DNA of 64,000 nt from Rhizophagus irregularis (GCF_026210795.1 NC_089432.1:5642001-5706000); one strand, 5' to 3'; shown: positions 25,901 to 42,518, numbered from the stretch's first letter. The notes: generated from the letters alone by a model not told the origin. A program made the numbers and translations.

Positions 25901-26195
25901 GATGAAGAAATATTTAAATACAGCCCTATTCAATACAAATATTAATGTATTTTTGAAGAATTTGCAGGAGAAACAGAATTTTATTACAAATACTATGAGT
26001 TATATTTTATTTAAAAACTATAAAAATACAAAATATATATTAAATCAAATTTATATAAAATTATTAAACAGTATTATTAAAAAATTTATAATAAAAAATT
26101 TAACCTGTAATTTTTACTGATTCTGAATAGTTTCAAAAAAAGTAAATTTCTATATAATTTTTGAATATGTTATTTTTTATTATAATAGTGGGAAT
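22943..26195. other. AT-rich gene desert
   Basis: Over 3 kb, dominated from about 23800 by A and T runs with no conserved-looking frame. The open stretch on the minus strand at 23032-23334 is Ser/His-rich and not recognisable. The frame at 25884-26120 (plus) is Asn/Lys/Ile/Tyr-rich, as chance predicts. No inverted-repeat element with a clear duplication was found. Confidence 0.5.
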
Positions 26196-26467
26196 CACTA
26201 GTCAAAATTGTCCAAATCAGATAGAAATCGATCATCTAATTTTAATCTGATTTATAACTCAATTTTGACCGATTTTTTAAAAAGGCAATATTCCGTTTAG
26301 GTTCTGAGTAGTTGCCACTCAGATATAATTCAGAATAAGAAATTGGATATAAATCGAATATAAATCAACAAATACTACTAAATTCGACACTATTAATTAG
26401 ACATAAATCAACTAAATTTATTATATAATAAATCAGATATAAATCAGATATAATTCAATTACAATTC

Positions 26468-26712
26468 AATTTATAAATTCAGATATACTATAAAATATAT
26501 TATAATACGCAAAACTAAAAAAATAGAGTAAAATAAATTTATATATGCTATAAAATATAATATATAATACGCAAAACTAAAAAAATAGAGTAAAATAAAT
26601 TTATATATGCTATAAAATATAATATATAATACGCAAAACTAAAAAAAGAGTAAAATTAATTCAGATATGTAATAAAACATACTATAATACGCAAAAATAA
26701 AAAAAAGAGTAA
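26468..26712. repeat. Subterminal tandem repeat (about 62 bp, four copies)
   Basis: Repeated AAATATAATATATAATACGC and AAAACTAAAAAAATAGAGTA words with a period near 62 bp. It lies just inside the left end of the CACTA-type element, where such transposons usually carry transposase-binding subterminal repeats. The function is inferred. Confidence 0.7.
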
Positions 26713-26747
26713 ATTAATAATAAAATAGAATTCTGAAATTCCAACCA

Positions 26748-28955
26748 TTAATCTTCTTGCATAAAACTTTCAGATTTATCCGCTTTATCTTCTAAAATTG
26801 CGTTTAAATCTTCATCATCAATATTTAAATCGTCTGTATATTCTGTGTCATATACCATATCTGGTTGATCAACATATGACCAATCGGGAGCATCATCCGG
26901 TGGTATTTTATCATAGCATTGTATCTCGTCATCATAGTTCCGAGGTCGCAATTGCTGCGCCATTTGTCTCACTCTTACATGTTTATCGAGAACATTTCTT
27001 AATAAAAGTCTCAACTAAAATGTAAAAATAAATAAAATCAGAAAATGTAAAAATAAGTAAAATCAGAATTAGTGAAAATAAGTAAAATCGGAATTAGTAA
27101 AAATTTATAGCAAAATAAATTATCAAAATAAAATAAGTAACCTCTTCTGAGCGCCACAATAGATCATAAACATTAATGACCGATTTTGAACCTTTATCTT
27201 CAGTTTTACTCACTTCCAGTGAATGATATGCATGATTTGCCAGAATTTTTAACAGATCCCGTTTTCTATAACTCATAATTCGGCTATCCTTTTTATTAAA
27301 GAGATCTTTCACAGCCTTTATCCTTCGCAATTTTTTCTGATTGATAAATTTAAAATGAGTTAATATGGATTATTAATTTGCCGCTGGATTACATTACATA
27401 CATTATCATTTAATCTATTATTGGCATGAACTCGTCGATTGTTCATGCTTTCTTTGCCGGATATCCTCAAACTCAACTTAGATCGTCGAGATTTATGTAG
27501 GCTACTTAACCACCTTGTTACTTGGTTAAAGGATGGTCGATAATTTGGAGCAAGTGATTTTCAGATTTTGGGAATTAATTTACATTGAATTTTAATGTTT
27601 TTTGCACTGTTAAACGTTTCATTGTAGTTTAAGTTATATTTATCATTAAGTGTTTTTAAGATTGATTTCATTTTGATCTAATTGATATTTAGAAAAAGAA
27701 AAATTAGAGAAAGTATTATGAAATAATAAAAATTAGCAACAAACAGATATATTAGTAGAAAATTCAGTATAAATTTGTGGTGCCAAAAATGTTAGTTATT
27801 GAAATTAGTAATTATAAAGTTAGTATACGAATTTGCGTTGAAATTAGTAAAAAATTAGTAATTATAAAGTTAGTATACGAATTTGTGTTGAAATTAGTAA
27901 AAAATTAGTAATTATAAAGTTAGTATACGAATTTGCGTTAAATTAGTAAAAAATTAGTAATTATAAAGTTAGTATACAAATTTGTGTTAAAATTAGTAAA
28001 AAATTAGTAATTATAAAGTTAGTATACGAATTTGCATTAAATTAATAAAAAATTAGTAATTCGTAAAAGTTAGTATATAAATTGTGTTAAATTAGAATTG
28101 TGTTAAATTAATAAAAATTTGTAAATTGTCGTAAAAGATGAAATTAGTATTGAAATCAGTTGCAAAAATTAGTATCAAATATGATTGTCAAAACTCAACA
28201 AACCCTTGCTTCTCTTTCGTTAGGCTCTTCGGGTGATTCTTCAGTTGCATTCGATTTGGAATCCATCAAGTCGTCATCAACATCTTCGTCTTTATCGTCA
28301 TCGTCACTTATTTGGACTACGCTTCTTTTGCCCTGGCTTTTTTGGAAAGATGCTTGGATTCGATATCATTGATCTCACTTGTTCTGATTTTTCTTTTTAA
28401 TTCTTCATTTTCTGTACCGAATGCATCGTTAATTTCCATAAGCGTACTGAAATTCTCTTTTAAGCTTTTTAATTCCTTAGAAATATCTACGTTTGTTTTC
28501 TCTAACTTCGTGTTTTTATTACACAAATTGGTTATTATTGCACGTAATTTATGATTTTCTAAAATTTATTAACCAAATTCGGAAACAAACAAACTTTCAA
28601 TGTAAAGCAACCAAAACAGCAACCAATTTTAGCAATTTTGTTATAATTATACCAGTTTCCAAAGATGGATTATCATTATCAAGGTCTAAATTATGGCGAA
28701 GTTCCTTTTGCTTTTCTAAATAGGAATCTGGAACCTTGAAATTTTTATATTGTTCTTTCATATGCTGAACTTTTGATTTTGAAGTAACGGTCAATTTGCT
28801 AGTGGTAGCAGGCGCAGGAGTAGTTTCGTTGCTAGTGGTGGCATCAGGAGGAATTTCAGAAGCGCTTTTGCTAGTGGTGGTTGCGGTGGCAGCAGGAGTA
28901 ATTTTAGACGGATATTTATAAACTTTGGTAATTTTTTTTTTTCTTGTTGGAACAT
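26748..28955 (-). pseudogene. Accessory gene of the CACTA-type element, degraded
   Basis: Coherent minus-strand pieces in order: from the ATG at 28955, a short start, then (after a frameshift at an A11 run) a Thr/Ala/Ser-rich segment and HMKEQYKNFKVPDSYLEKQK; an intron (about 28652-28568); a coiled coil with NKNTKLEKTNVDISKELKSL; an acidic tail (QISDDDDKDEDVDDD) after a second frameshift. Past a tandem repeat come SFNQVTRWLSSLHKSRRSKL, ILANHAYHSLEVSKTE (27330-27150), an intron, and LRLLLRNVLDKHVRVRQ to the stop at 26748. I do not know whether this is one gene or two. Coiled-coil and basic segments suggest a DNA-binding or assembly partner of the transposase, but no named domain is recognised. 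Confidence 0.5.
27799..28095. repeat. Tandem repeat, ~58-bp unit, about six copies
   Basis: Direct repeats of AAATTAGTAATTATAAAGTT followed by AGTATACGAATTTG. Copies are adjacent and similar, with no unique spacer between them. It lies within the interior of the CACTA-type element, between two parts of the minus-strand gene remnant. Confidence 0.8.
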
Positions 28956-29444
28956 GGTGAAAGTAAAAAATTAAGAGAAAGAGAAAGAAAAGAGAGATGA
29001 GAGAAAAAATTCAAAATTTAAACTTTTATAGCTTAAAATCAGTCGAATTAAGCTTTTTTCTTATAAGCTTAATTACAATCAAATTATCATGATATTGTAT
29101 TTACCGTCGATTTCTTAAAAAATTTTTAACAATTAAATTTATCCTTTAAATGATTAAATGATCTTTTTTATTCTTTTGATTATACGACGAATTTCTTATA
29201 TTGTTCTTTAAAAAAGGATCTAATTTAACTCCTATGTATTACTTAGATTATATGGCGAATTTTTTATATTGTTCTTTAAAAAATAATTTTAATTGAATAA
29301 TTGAAAACATATTATGGCGATTTATAATGTGAAATTGAATTTGTTCGATTTGTAGCGCAGCAGGAATTTACTTTTTAAAAAGAATTAAATTGACATTATT
29401 TAAAAATATATTGAGATAAATATTGTAAATTTTTATTTCATAAA

Positions 29445-32400
29445 ATGAGTAGACGAAAGAGATCAGTTTCTGCTTTACTTAGCAATGATGAAGAATCAAT
29501 TACAGCTCGCTCTTCTCGTAAAAGTAGAGCGATCTCTAGAGCAATTGATGAAGAATCTGAAAAATCTACTTCGATTATACATACACATGACAGAAGAATG
29601 GTTTCTTGCAATTGTTCTAAATGTAACAGAAAAATAGTAGATATTCGTACAAAATTGAACCATGAGGCTGATCGAGATTCGGATGATGACCAAGATTCAG
29701 AAGTTGTTCAAGATTATAGTAATCCTTTACCATCATCATTTGAAGATTATAGTAATCCTTTACCATCATCATCTAAAGATTATAGTAATCTTTTACCAGA
29801 AGACCCAGTATCGTCTGACGAAGATTCAGATAATAATTGGAACGTAATTTAACGAATGAAAATGGAGGAAATAGACGACTTATCAACTGATTTACTTTGT
29901 CGACAACATTTGAGAAGATACGCAAATCAACAAGCAACAATTACCGAAGAAGAAATTCCTCCAGAATTATTCATAACTGATGAAGAATCAAGCGAAACTG
30001 ATGAAGAATCGAATGAAACTGACGAAGAATCAAATGAAAGTGAAATCAATAACGGCAATAATAATGATTATGAGTATACTGAAATTTTGAGAATTATGCC
30101 CCACCTGTTTATGAGCAATTTCAAGATCGAATTAGTCCAGACACAAATGCCAATAGACAATTTTTGTGGATTTTGCTGTGGATAATGAGCTTTCGCAAAA
30201 GATTTAATATTCCAGAAACAGCAACAGAAGCGCTTATTCAATTCATAAAGCTGTTATTGATAGAAATTGGCGGTTTTAATTTTGAAGAATTTCCTGGCTT
30301 TTTATACTTAGCAAGAAATGTTCTTGGGCTAAAAGATCAATATCATAACTTTGCGGCATGTCTGAAATGCCACAAATTATATAATAAAAAGGAAGTAGAA
30401 GAATTTCAGCAAAATAAAAATCTTACAGTTATGAAGTGTAGTCATGTCGAATTTCCTAATTCAACATCCAGGAGATTAAAATAATGCCAGACGCCTTTAG
30501 CAGAAAGATTAACGTTATTACATGGCCGTATTAAAATTCGATCTGAGAAGATATTTCCATTTACTAGTATCAGAAATTAATTAGCATCAATGTATTGCCA
30601 GCCGGGATTTGAAAAAAATTTACGTCACTGGTCTGAACACAAACGATTTGACAATATTTTAACTGATATCTATGACGGTCAGGTCTGGAAAAATTTTAAA
30701 GAAACAAGCAATGAAAATTCGGCGAAATTTTTTCGAACTGAAGTGGCTGATTCTAATCTTGGTTTAATGTTGAATCTTGATTGGTTTCAACCATATGATG
30801 GTGTTATCCATAGTACCGGAGTAATATATGCCGCAATTTGTAATCTACCACAGGATATGCGGTTTAAACGTGAAAATATGTTGGTTCTTGGTTTGTTGCC
30901 CAGTCTAAACGAAGTGAGTCTCCACTAAATTAACCATTATTTGGCGTCAATTGTCAACGAATTAGTGTTACTTTGGGACGGAGTGACGTTTAATAACACT
31001 TTTGAGTACCAAGAACCAAGAAAAATTTGAGCGGCACTGATACTTGTTTTGTGTGACATTTCCATGGCAAGAAAAATATGTGGGCATATTTCAGTCCTTT
31101 CATCATGTTATAGATGTGAGAAGAAAGCAAATTACGAAAATCATAAATATAATTTCGCTGGAATGGATAATATGAGTGAATGGTTCATCAATCGAAATTC
31201 AGCACAATTTTGCGAGAATGCCCTTGGATGGCGTCGCTGCAATTCAAATGCTGCAAGGAATCACTTTGTAAAAACTACTGGCGTAAGGTGGTCTGAATTG
31301 CTGAGATTGCCATATTTCGACCCAATTCAGTTTTTATCAATTGATTCAATGCACTGCCTATTCTTAGGTATTGCAAAGTGGATTGTTAAGCGGATTTGGG
31401 TTGATGAAAATATATTAAAACCGGAAACTCTAAAAGAAATTCAAAAGAAAATGAATCAATTCCAAGTACCAGCTGACATAGGTAGGATCCCGGGAAAGGT
31501 GAAATATGGCGAAGGTTTTGCGAATTTTACAGCCGATCAGTGGCGAATATTTTTTAACATTTATGCCACAGTGTCACTTTGAAAACACCTTCCTGGCATA
31601 GATAAGAAGATTATTACACGTTTTGTAAGAATTTGCTCGATTTTGGTAGAACGAATTGTTCAATCCAATTTAATGGATGAAGCTCACCAAAATTGGTTGA
31701 AATTGTAAAAATAATTGAGCAAAATTACGGTCAAGATATGATAACTCCGAACCTTCACCTTTCGCTCCATTTATACGAATGTGCAAAAGATTTTGAGCCT
31801 CTTTACGCTTTTTGGTGTTTTTCGTTCGAGCGCATAAATGGCATACTAGGTAAGATGCTGACATTTAAAAATATCCTTTTTCTTCTAAAATTAATTTTAA
31901 ATTACATTCCTTTATTTATTTTTTAGGTTCTTTGCCTAATAGCCATTGGAAAATTGAACCAGAGCTCATGTGCCGAATTATGAACGATAAACAAATTAAT
32001 AATATTGTTAGTTCTGGAATAGTTGATACAAAAGGTCTCGATATACTTGATACCAGACCTTCAGTCAGTTCAATTTCAGAACTCGACGAATTTACTTCAG
32101 TTGAAATGGAGCGATATTTGCTATACTCGCAAAATATTAAAGAATCTCTGATTGCTGGATGCGAAGCATTTCCAGGAGAAATGCTAGGCCCTTCCTTGGA
32201 AAAAGTTATAATGTCAAGTGAAATGCTTGACATAATGGTAGATTATTATAATGCGACCTACCCAGCAAATAACTTCTGAAAACCATTTGAAGAAGGACCC
32301 AAAGATTCAATTATTATTCGTGTCAGAATGAATCAATTCGGAAGATGCAGAATTAGTTCTGAAATATTCGGCTCAAAAATGTCGTCTCGTCATGTAAAAA

Positions 32401-32774
32401 GTTCATTTGTTACGGCAAAATTTATAACGATTGACAATGATGTTGACGTTTACCCTGGTCAAGTTCAATATTATTTTATTCATACAGTTGACCTTCCGAA
32501 TGGTCCTGCTGAGCATTTTTTGGCTTATGTCCGATGGTATAAACATGCAGGCTCTAGAAATATTCGATATTATTTCAGTAGTGATAATGACATTAATACT
32601 TGTAATGTTGAGCTATGGTGTGCCAAATTTTATCAAGAGTCACGTGACTGTATTATTCTGATTCATCATATTTTTAGTCGATTTATTCCAATAAATTACC
32701 AAATTTCAGATCAAAGGAATGCAAGAGAGTATTTAGCCGTAAATCAAATAAATAGAAAATACTATATTCGCTAA
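29445..32774 (+). pseudogene. Tnp2/Plavaka-like CACTA transposase (broken)
   Basis: The N-terminus has a Cys motif CNCSKCNRK and acidic repeats (DYSNPLPSS; SETDEESNETDEE). The core follows: LDWFQPYDGVIHSTGVIYAA, VLCDISMARKICGHISVLS, SCYRCEKKANYENHKYNFAG, LSIDSMHCLFLGIAKWIVKR, HLSLHLYECAKDFEPLYAFW and CFSFERINGILG. This order is typical of fungal Plavaka/Tnp2 transposases, which cut and paste CACTA-type DNA. An intact-looking GT-AG intron lies at 31850-31926. Breaks: TAA after NWNVI (29850), frameshift near 30180, stops near 30482 and 30579, TAA at 30926, TGA at 31027, TGA at 31580, frameshift near 31690, and TGA at 32278. It therefore cannot encode a full protein. Confidence 0.75.
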
Positions 32775-33504
32775 TAGATTCTTATTTGTCAATTTATAGA
32801 TTAAAACTGGATTTATTATGATTTATTCGGATTTATTAGTATTTGATCGAGTTTGGGAGGATAAGAATTAACTTTAACAATTTTATCATATGCTAATTTT
32901 AAATTAAATGTCAAATTTATTATGATTTATTATATTTATTATAATTTATCCAGATTTATTGGGTTTGGGAGGATAAGAATTAACTTTAATTAAAGTTCAA
33001 ATGCCGAAAATGCCGAAATTAGGCTGAAACTCGGTCTTAATTTTGGCCAAAATTAAAATTCAGCCGAAATTAATGATTTTATCATATGCTAATTTTAAAT
33101 TAAATGTCAAATTTTTATTGCCATAAATCAGAAATGCCGAATTGTGTAAATTGTCTGATTGTTATAAATCGGAAATGCCGAATTGTGTAAATTTTCTGAT
33201 TGTTATAAATCGGAAATGCCGAATTGTGTAAATTTTCTGAATTTTAGCTGAATTTAGTTTGATTTTCAGCTGATTTATCACATGTCTGATTTGCCTTATT
33301 TCGACTAGTGGAAGTAAATATCAACAAATAATAATTCTATTTCAAACCTTATTATTTTTAAAAAATTTTGTTATATTTTATCAGCATTAATATTTTACAT
33401 TTAAATTTCTTGTAAAGTATTATTAATTAAGTAATATAACTGATGATTTTCAAATTCCATTATATCATGTATTACAAATTTTCCTTTAATCTTACTATTT
33501 ATAG

Positions 33505-33821
33505 GATATGGCTAAAGTGAAGCTAATGTAGCTCAAAAAATTTTCTGGATTTCCTTGATGTGGCATGTATGATAAAATATTTACCTGTGGCGTTCAGCTG
33601 GCTTAACATTGAGCTGTGATTGAGCTTAAAGAGTCCTTCGTGAGTATGGCGAGTGCTCGCATAAGCTACACAGCTGCAAAAAACTGGTCCTGCTATATCA
33701 CAGTGACACTATTATGACGGCTGAGTTATAGTGGTAAATATTTTCCTGCTATGTGCTATCAGAAGAATCCAGTACAAAATTTTTTGAGCCACTGCAGTCC
33801 TACCCCACTTTAGCTGTACTC
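33505..33821. mobile_element. Mutator-like MITE (317 bp) with 9-bp duplication
   Basis: A perfect 9-bp duplication TATTTATAG flanks it (33496-33504 and 33822-33830). The inverted ends share GCTAAAGTG and GGCTCAAAAAATTTT-type words (left GATATGGCTAAAGTG, right CACTTTAGCTGTACTC). No ORF. A 9-bp duplication with long imperfect inverted repeats is characteristic of Mutator-like elements. It is noticeably more GC-rich than its surroundings. Confidence 0.8.
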
Positions 33822-34245
33822 TATTTATAGTAGTTCTACTAAAAAATTGTTATTATTATTAGTATTAAGGTAAAAAGAGTTAAAGAAACAGTAAAAGGAG
33901 TAAAAGAAACATGGATATTATCGTTAGTATTAAAGTACAAGTAAAAAGGAATAAAGAAAACATAGATAGTATTGTTAGTATTACGACATAAAGAATTGAA
34001 TTTAAATAAAAATAAAAAATAAAAGTAAAAAATTTGTTTAGTGATATAATTAATACAATTATTATATATAATATATATATCTGATTATAGTTTTGAAGTA
34101 GAAAAAAATTGCAATTCTAAATTTTTTTTCTTTAATAAGTTTTGCAAAATTCTGAAATATATTAAAAAAAAACATGTATATAAAAAGTCTTCTTTTCTAT
34201 ATAAATCTATTTGTAATTTTGAATTTATTTATCTTTGACTTAGAT

Positions 34246-34806
34246 TAGAGTTCTGAACAAGTTGACCAAATTCAGGTAACCTGACAGATTGACTTGAATT
34301 TATCAGGTCAGGTTTAGCAATTGCAATTCAGTATCAATTCTGGTTATAACATTAATATAATCTAAATGACCTGTTGACCTGAAACTATGATTTTATATAA
34401 GTAAATTATGGTATTATAATTCACTTTTTATATTGATTTTATATATAAAAAGTGAATTGCGGTATCAGAATTCACTTTTTTATATTGATTTTATATATAA
34501 AAAGTGAATTGCAGTATCAGAATTTACTTTTTTATATTGATTTTATATAAAAAAAGTTAGTTACAATATTGTGATTTACCTTTTTATACAATTTTAATAT
34601 AAAAAAGTGAATTGCAATATTTTTAAAAAAAATGTTTTGCACCATTTTTTTTTGATATTTTAATAAAAATCCCAAAAATTTTCAGGTTTCAGTTCAGGTC
34701 AGATCAAACAGATAATCTGATATAACTTGACCTGACCTGACCTGAAAAAAATTTCAGGTCAGGTTTATTAATTAATCTGACTTGACCTGACCCATTCAGA
34801 ACTCTA
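34246..34806. mobile_element. hAT-type MITE, family 1 copy B (561 bp)
   Basis: Ends TAGAGTTCTGAAC and TTCAGAACTCTA, flanked by ACTTAGAT (34238-34245) and ATTTAGAT (34807-34814), matching at 7 of 8. It carries the ACCTGA/TCAGGT subterminal repeats and two or three of the 60-bp GAATTCACTTTTT palindromic units, but lacks the nested element seen in copy A. It therefore shows what copy A looked like before that insertion. Confidence 0.9.
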
Positions 34807-34814
34807 ATTTAGAT

Positions 34815-36691
34815 TATAGAATAATTTAACTCATTATTTTACTTTATTTTCAAAATTATTAATTTCAGAATTTATTAGATTAGGATATTTTAAAACCAAA
34901 TATAAATTATAAAAATCAAGCTATAGTTTTTGAATATTTTTACCATGTTTTCTTAAAATAAAATTAACAATAGGAAAATGTTGTAAAACCTTTTTCTTAT
35001 CAGGTCCTGTTAATGAAATCCAATTCTATTTATTATTATTTGATCTTGATTTAAAAAATTCAAAATGAATTTTAATTAATTTTATGGTTTATTTAATTCA
35101 ATTTTTATTTTTTATTCAAATTCCTTTTTTTTTTAAATAAATTATTAAAAAAATATTTTATTATTAATGCATCTGAAATGCATAATAATAGATATAACTT
35201 ATTTAAAATATAATTTTTTTTATTTAATAACTGAAAATAATGATGGTTTTTTTTAATTTATTAGAATTTTACAATTAGAATAAAATTAATTTAATAAAAA
35301 TTATTTTTAATAAGTTTACATTTACATTTTATATTTTTATTAATTGGCTAATATAAATTCATATTCCAGTAATTACTTGCTTTACAATTACAATATAAAT
35401 AAAAATATTTTGAATTTGGAATACTTAATTCCATTATATTATACATAAATTTTATTAACCAATATATATTATTAACAGAAATCCTATTTTCTTGAAAATC
35501 TTGAAGTTGATATTTAAATAGATTTCCAATTTTAACCAATATTTCATATCTTTTTTTACCTATATAAAGATAAATACTAATTTACTATTTAATAATAAAT
35601 ACTCTAAAAAATTTATAAAATTTAATACTACTATATTGATGGTCTGGTTTTAATACTTCATTTTTTTTATTTAATAAACAAAGAGTTATCATTACAGTTT
35701 ACAGTCCACATTTCTTTCATCTTCACTAAACTTCAAATAAATTGTATTTGAAGAATTGGCAAGTTTGATCTGCTTCAAATAGGAATAAATATTCTAGGAA
35801 AATTTTTAATAAATCAATAAATACTATTACCAATTTTTTATTATCAATCATGATTCCAATAGGATTATCTTAATATTTGTTATTATTATTAAGTATGGGT
35901 TGTTAATTTTAAAGATGCTTGCCAAAACTATTTTTTTAAAATTTTAGTATAGTCAAAATTCAATCTGAAACTATTTTTTTAATAAAATTAGTTGCTTAAA
36001 CTGTTTTTCCTTTTGTTTTGCTTGATAAATAATTAGTTTTACTTTTATTTTTTAATAAAGTTTGAACTATACTCTATTAATTCTTAAAAAAAAATTTTAA
36101 AATAATAGGATTGTAATACTACTTATTATTGTCTACTGGTACTGGTATTTCTTATTTTTATTTATAATAAACAAATAATTATATGGACCAAAAATAAGTA
36201 TCTTGTTATGGACTTGGAATATTTAAGTTTTTGATGCCTCATTATAACAGAACTTAAATATCTCTTATACAATTTATAAAGTTCCAAAAGTAACATAATA
36301 ACTTGGTTATATTGATGTTCACTGAACTATATTTCTTATAAATATGGGTATGTAGGATAAAGAATTTCTAAACTCTTTGCAAACTCTAATGTGAATTATA
36401 AAATTAATATTCAAATAATAAAAATTTGTTTACAAAAACTGGAAAATTAAAATATTAATTCTATTTTAAAATATATGATAATTTTATTTTCGATAGCTTT
36501 GTAAAACCATAGAATAAAAAAACTAATATCAAAATAATTTAATTGATTCAATTAAAATTCGATTAACATATTCTTAACAAGCATCTGATAAAAACAGTTT
36601 ATTTAAGGCTAACTATTCAATTAAAAATTTTGAAAATTTTAACACTAAATTTGTATAGTTTATTTTTAAAAATATGACCCGAAATGACCGC
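34815..36691. other. Intergenic AT-rich stretch
   Basis: No gene supported. A minus-strand frame at 35348-35539 is a possible short remnant of a transposon protein, but it is not recognisable. The rest is AT-rich with long T and A runs. Confidence 0.4.
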
Positions 36692-40691
<4,000 letters not shown>

Positions 40692-41542
40692 ATTTTTGTG
40701 AAAGAATGAACAATAAGGAAATACACGAGAAATTACAAATTTTCAATTTTTAAGGAGACGCGCATTTTCTATACTATCTTGGCAGTCCTATAAGTCCGAT
40801 ATTGTCCCTATTGGATTGTCATTTCAAATAAAACGTGTCAAGTCACAAAAATAGTATATGAACAGGAGATATTAAGTATACAAAGATTTATAAACGATTA
40901 TCAATTTTTTCGCGTTTATGGCGTAGCATTATTTTAATGTAATCTAGGCTTAACTAGCCGATCAAATCTTCCCGTCAAAAAATAATATAAATTTTTTTCT
41001 GAATAAATACTGGCTGTGCCGCTTCGCCCTTCGGTTCCGATTTTATCAATTCAACCGAAATATTTTCCGGAAATATTTCAGAATTTAATTTTTTTAACGT
41101 TCGTAAAAGATTCATTATTAAAAAATTCATATTTAATGTGAAAACGCAATCACTACTAAAAAAAATTCACTCATTTGACCTAATTGATCTGCGATCTATT
41201 ATTATTTATTGATTATCAAATTTACTAAAATTTTCGTGAACTTAATAATCGGTTTGTTTTAAAATATCTAATCGATCTATATAAAGAAAGCGGAAATCCA
41301 AAAATAGATTACCAAAGCCTATCTTTTGAATTTGTGCGACTAACCTCGATTGATAAAGCCTCTTTCATTTAGATTTATAGGCTGAATAACTTCAAAAATT
41401 TCATTTATTAAATTTTTACGCCGTCTCGTTCCTTATTTTTTTCTTTTTTCTTTTTTAACACTTTTAGAATTTTATAAATTGATTTTATTTAATTTGTTTT
41501 TTTTAAAGACTTTTTAATAAACACGATATTAAAACGTATGAA
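40692..41542. promoter_or_regulatory. Shared upstream region of MCM6 and syntaxin genes
   Basis: An 850-bp divergent intergenic region. An ACGCG core at 40758-40762 lies 67 bp upstream of the MCM6 ATG. ACGCGT-type (MCB) boxes recruit MBF to replication genes at G1/S in yeasts, and a role here is inference. A pyrimidine-rich tract precedes the syntaxin start (about 41425-41455). No ORF. Confidence 0.35.
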
Positions 41543-42518
41543 ATGGCGCATTCTCAAGGGTATAACGCTAGCGGTCAATTTCTAGAAGAAGCTTCTGCAA
41601 TTGATCAAGGAATTAAGAAAATTCAAGATAATATCGGACGTATTCAAATGTTGCAAACATATATTATAGTTAGTACCTCAGACCAGCAAGCAGATACACA
41701 TAGAAAAGAACGTGAAGGTCTCATGACTGAAACAAAGAATTTATTATTTGAGTTAAAGGATCGAATTAAAAAAATCCAATATGAAAATGCTCGATTACCT
41801 AAAAATGATCTCAACTTAAACATTCGTAAACAAAGACATGAAGTTCTCCATGAAAAGTTTACCAACGTACTTGAAGAATATCGAAACGTTGAGGATGAAT
41901 ATATGAGACACCAAAAAGATCGAATGGCCCGTCAATACAGGGTGGTTAATCCTGAAGCGAATCAACAAGAAATAGATGATTATTTGGCCAATCCTTCTGG
42001 TCAATCAGTATTTCAACAAGCAGTAATACGCACCGGTGAAGCTAAAGCCGCGTTAGCAGAAGTTCAAAAACGACATGGAGATATTAAACAAATTGAACAA
42101 ACCATTTCAGAGTTAGCATCTCTTTTTAGTGAAATGCAATTGCAGGTAGAAGAACAAGATCCTGTATTAGCATCTGTTGAGGAAGATGTGACTGAAACTC
42201 TGGTAAAAATTGAAAAAGGTAATATATTTTTTTAATATTGAATTTATGAGAATTTAAATTTTAATTAAACCTTTTATAAAAATAGCCGGCGATGCACTGA
42301 CTCACGCAAATAAAGACGCAATAAAAGCTAGGAAGAAAAAGTGGATTTTACTTGGAATCATATCTTTTATTGTTTTTATTATAGTAGTTATAATCATTTT
42401 TCAATTCAGGCATAAGTCTTCTGATTCTAGTGCACCACCTGCTACAACTACAACTATAACTGCTACATCTAATACGCTTGCCACACCTACACCTACATCT
42501 ACCTTATCACCACCTTAA
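41543..42518 (+). CDS. Syntaxin, plasma-membrane Sso1-like t-SNARE
   Basis: Two exons, 41543-42218 and 42286-42518, joined in phase, 302 residues. The N-terminal regulatory helices start near SAIDQGIKKIQDNIGRIQ. The SNARE motif runs from about RHGDIKQIEQTISELASLFS to VEEDVTETLVKIEK with the central ionic-layer glutamine in VEEQDPV, so it is a Qa-type SNARE. A basic stretch KARKKKW and a membrane anchor ILLGIISFIVFIIVVIIIF follow. It pairs with SNAP25-like and synaptobrevin SNAREs to fuse secretory vesicles. Odd: about 36 residues rich in Ser, Thr and Pro follow the anchor, whereas most syntaxins end right after it. An exported tail would face outside. Confidence 0.92.

Larger units (their letters stand above)
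26196..33310. mobile_element. CACTA-type DNA transposon, 7.1 kb, two divergent genes
   Basis: The left end reads CACTAGTCAAAATTGTCC and the right end, on the other strand, CACTAGTCGAAATAAGGC; both then have AAATCAGA. Subterminal blocks are repetitive on both sides (26468-26712 and about 33000-33240). The interior carries a plus-strand Tnp2/Plavaka-like transposase pseudogene (29445-32774) and a minus-strand accessory gene remnant (26748-28955). The left flank ends GAAT and the right flank begins GAA, so a 3-bp duplication can only be drawn with one extra base. The CACTA start, subterminal repeats and transposase type agree with the CMC superfamily. Confidence 0.8.

Noticed and set aside
25884-26120. 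Asn/Lys/Ile-rich open frame in the AT desert
   Set aside because: Composition matches chance expectation in very AT-rich DNA.
27799-28095. Regular ~58-bp repeats resembling a CRISPR array
   Set aside because: Copies are directly adjacent with no unique spacers, in a eukaryotic transposon interior; it is a simple tandem repeat.
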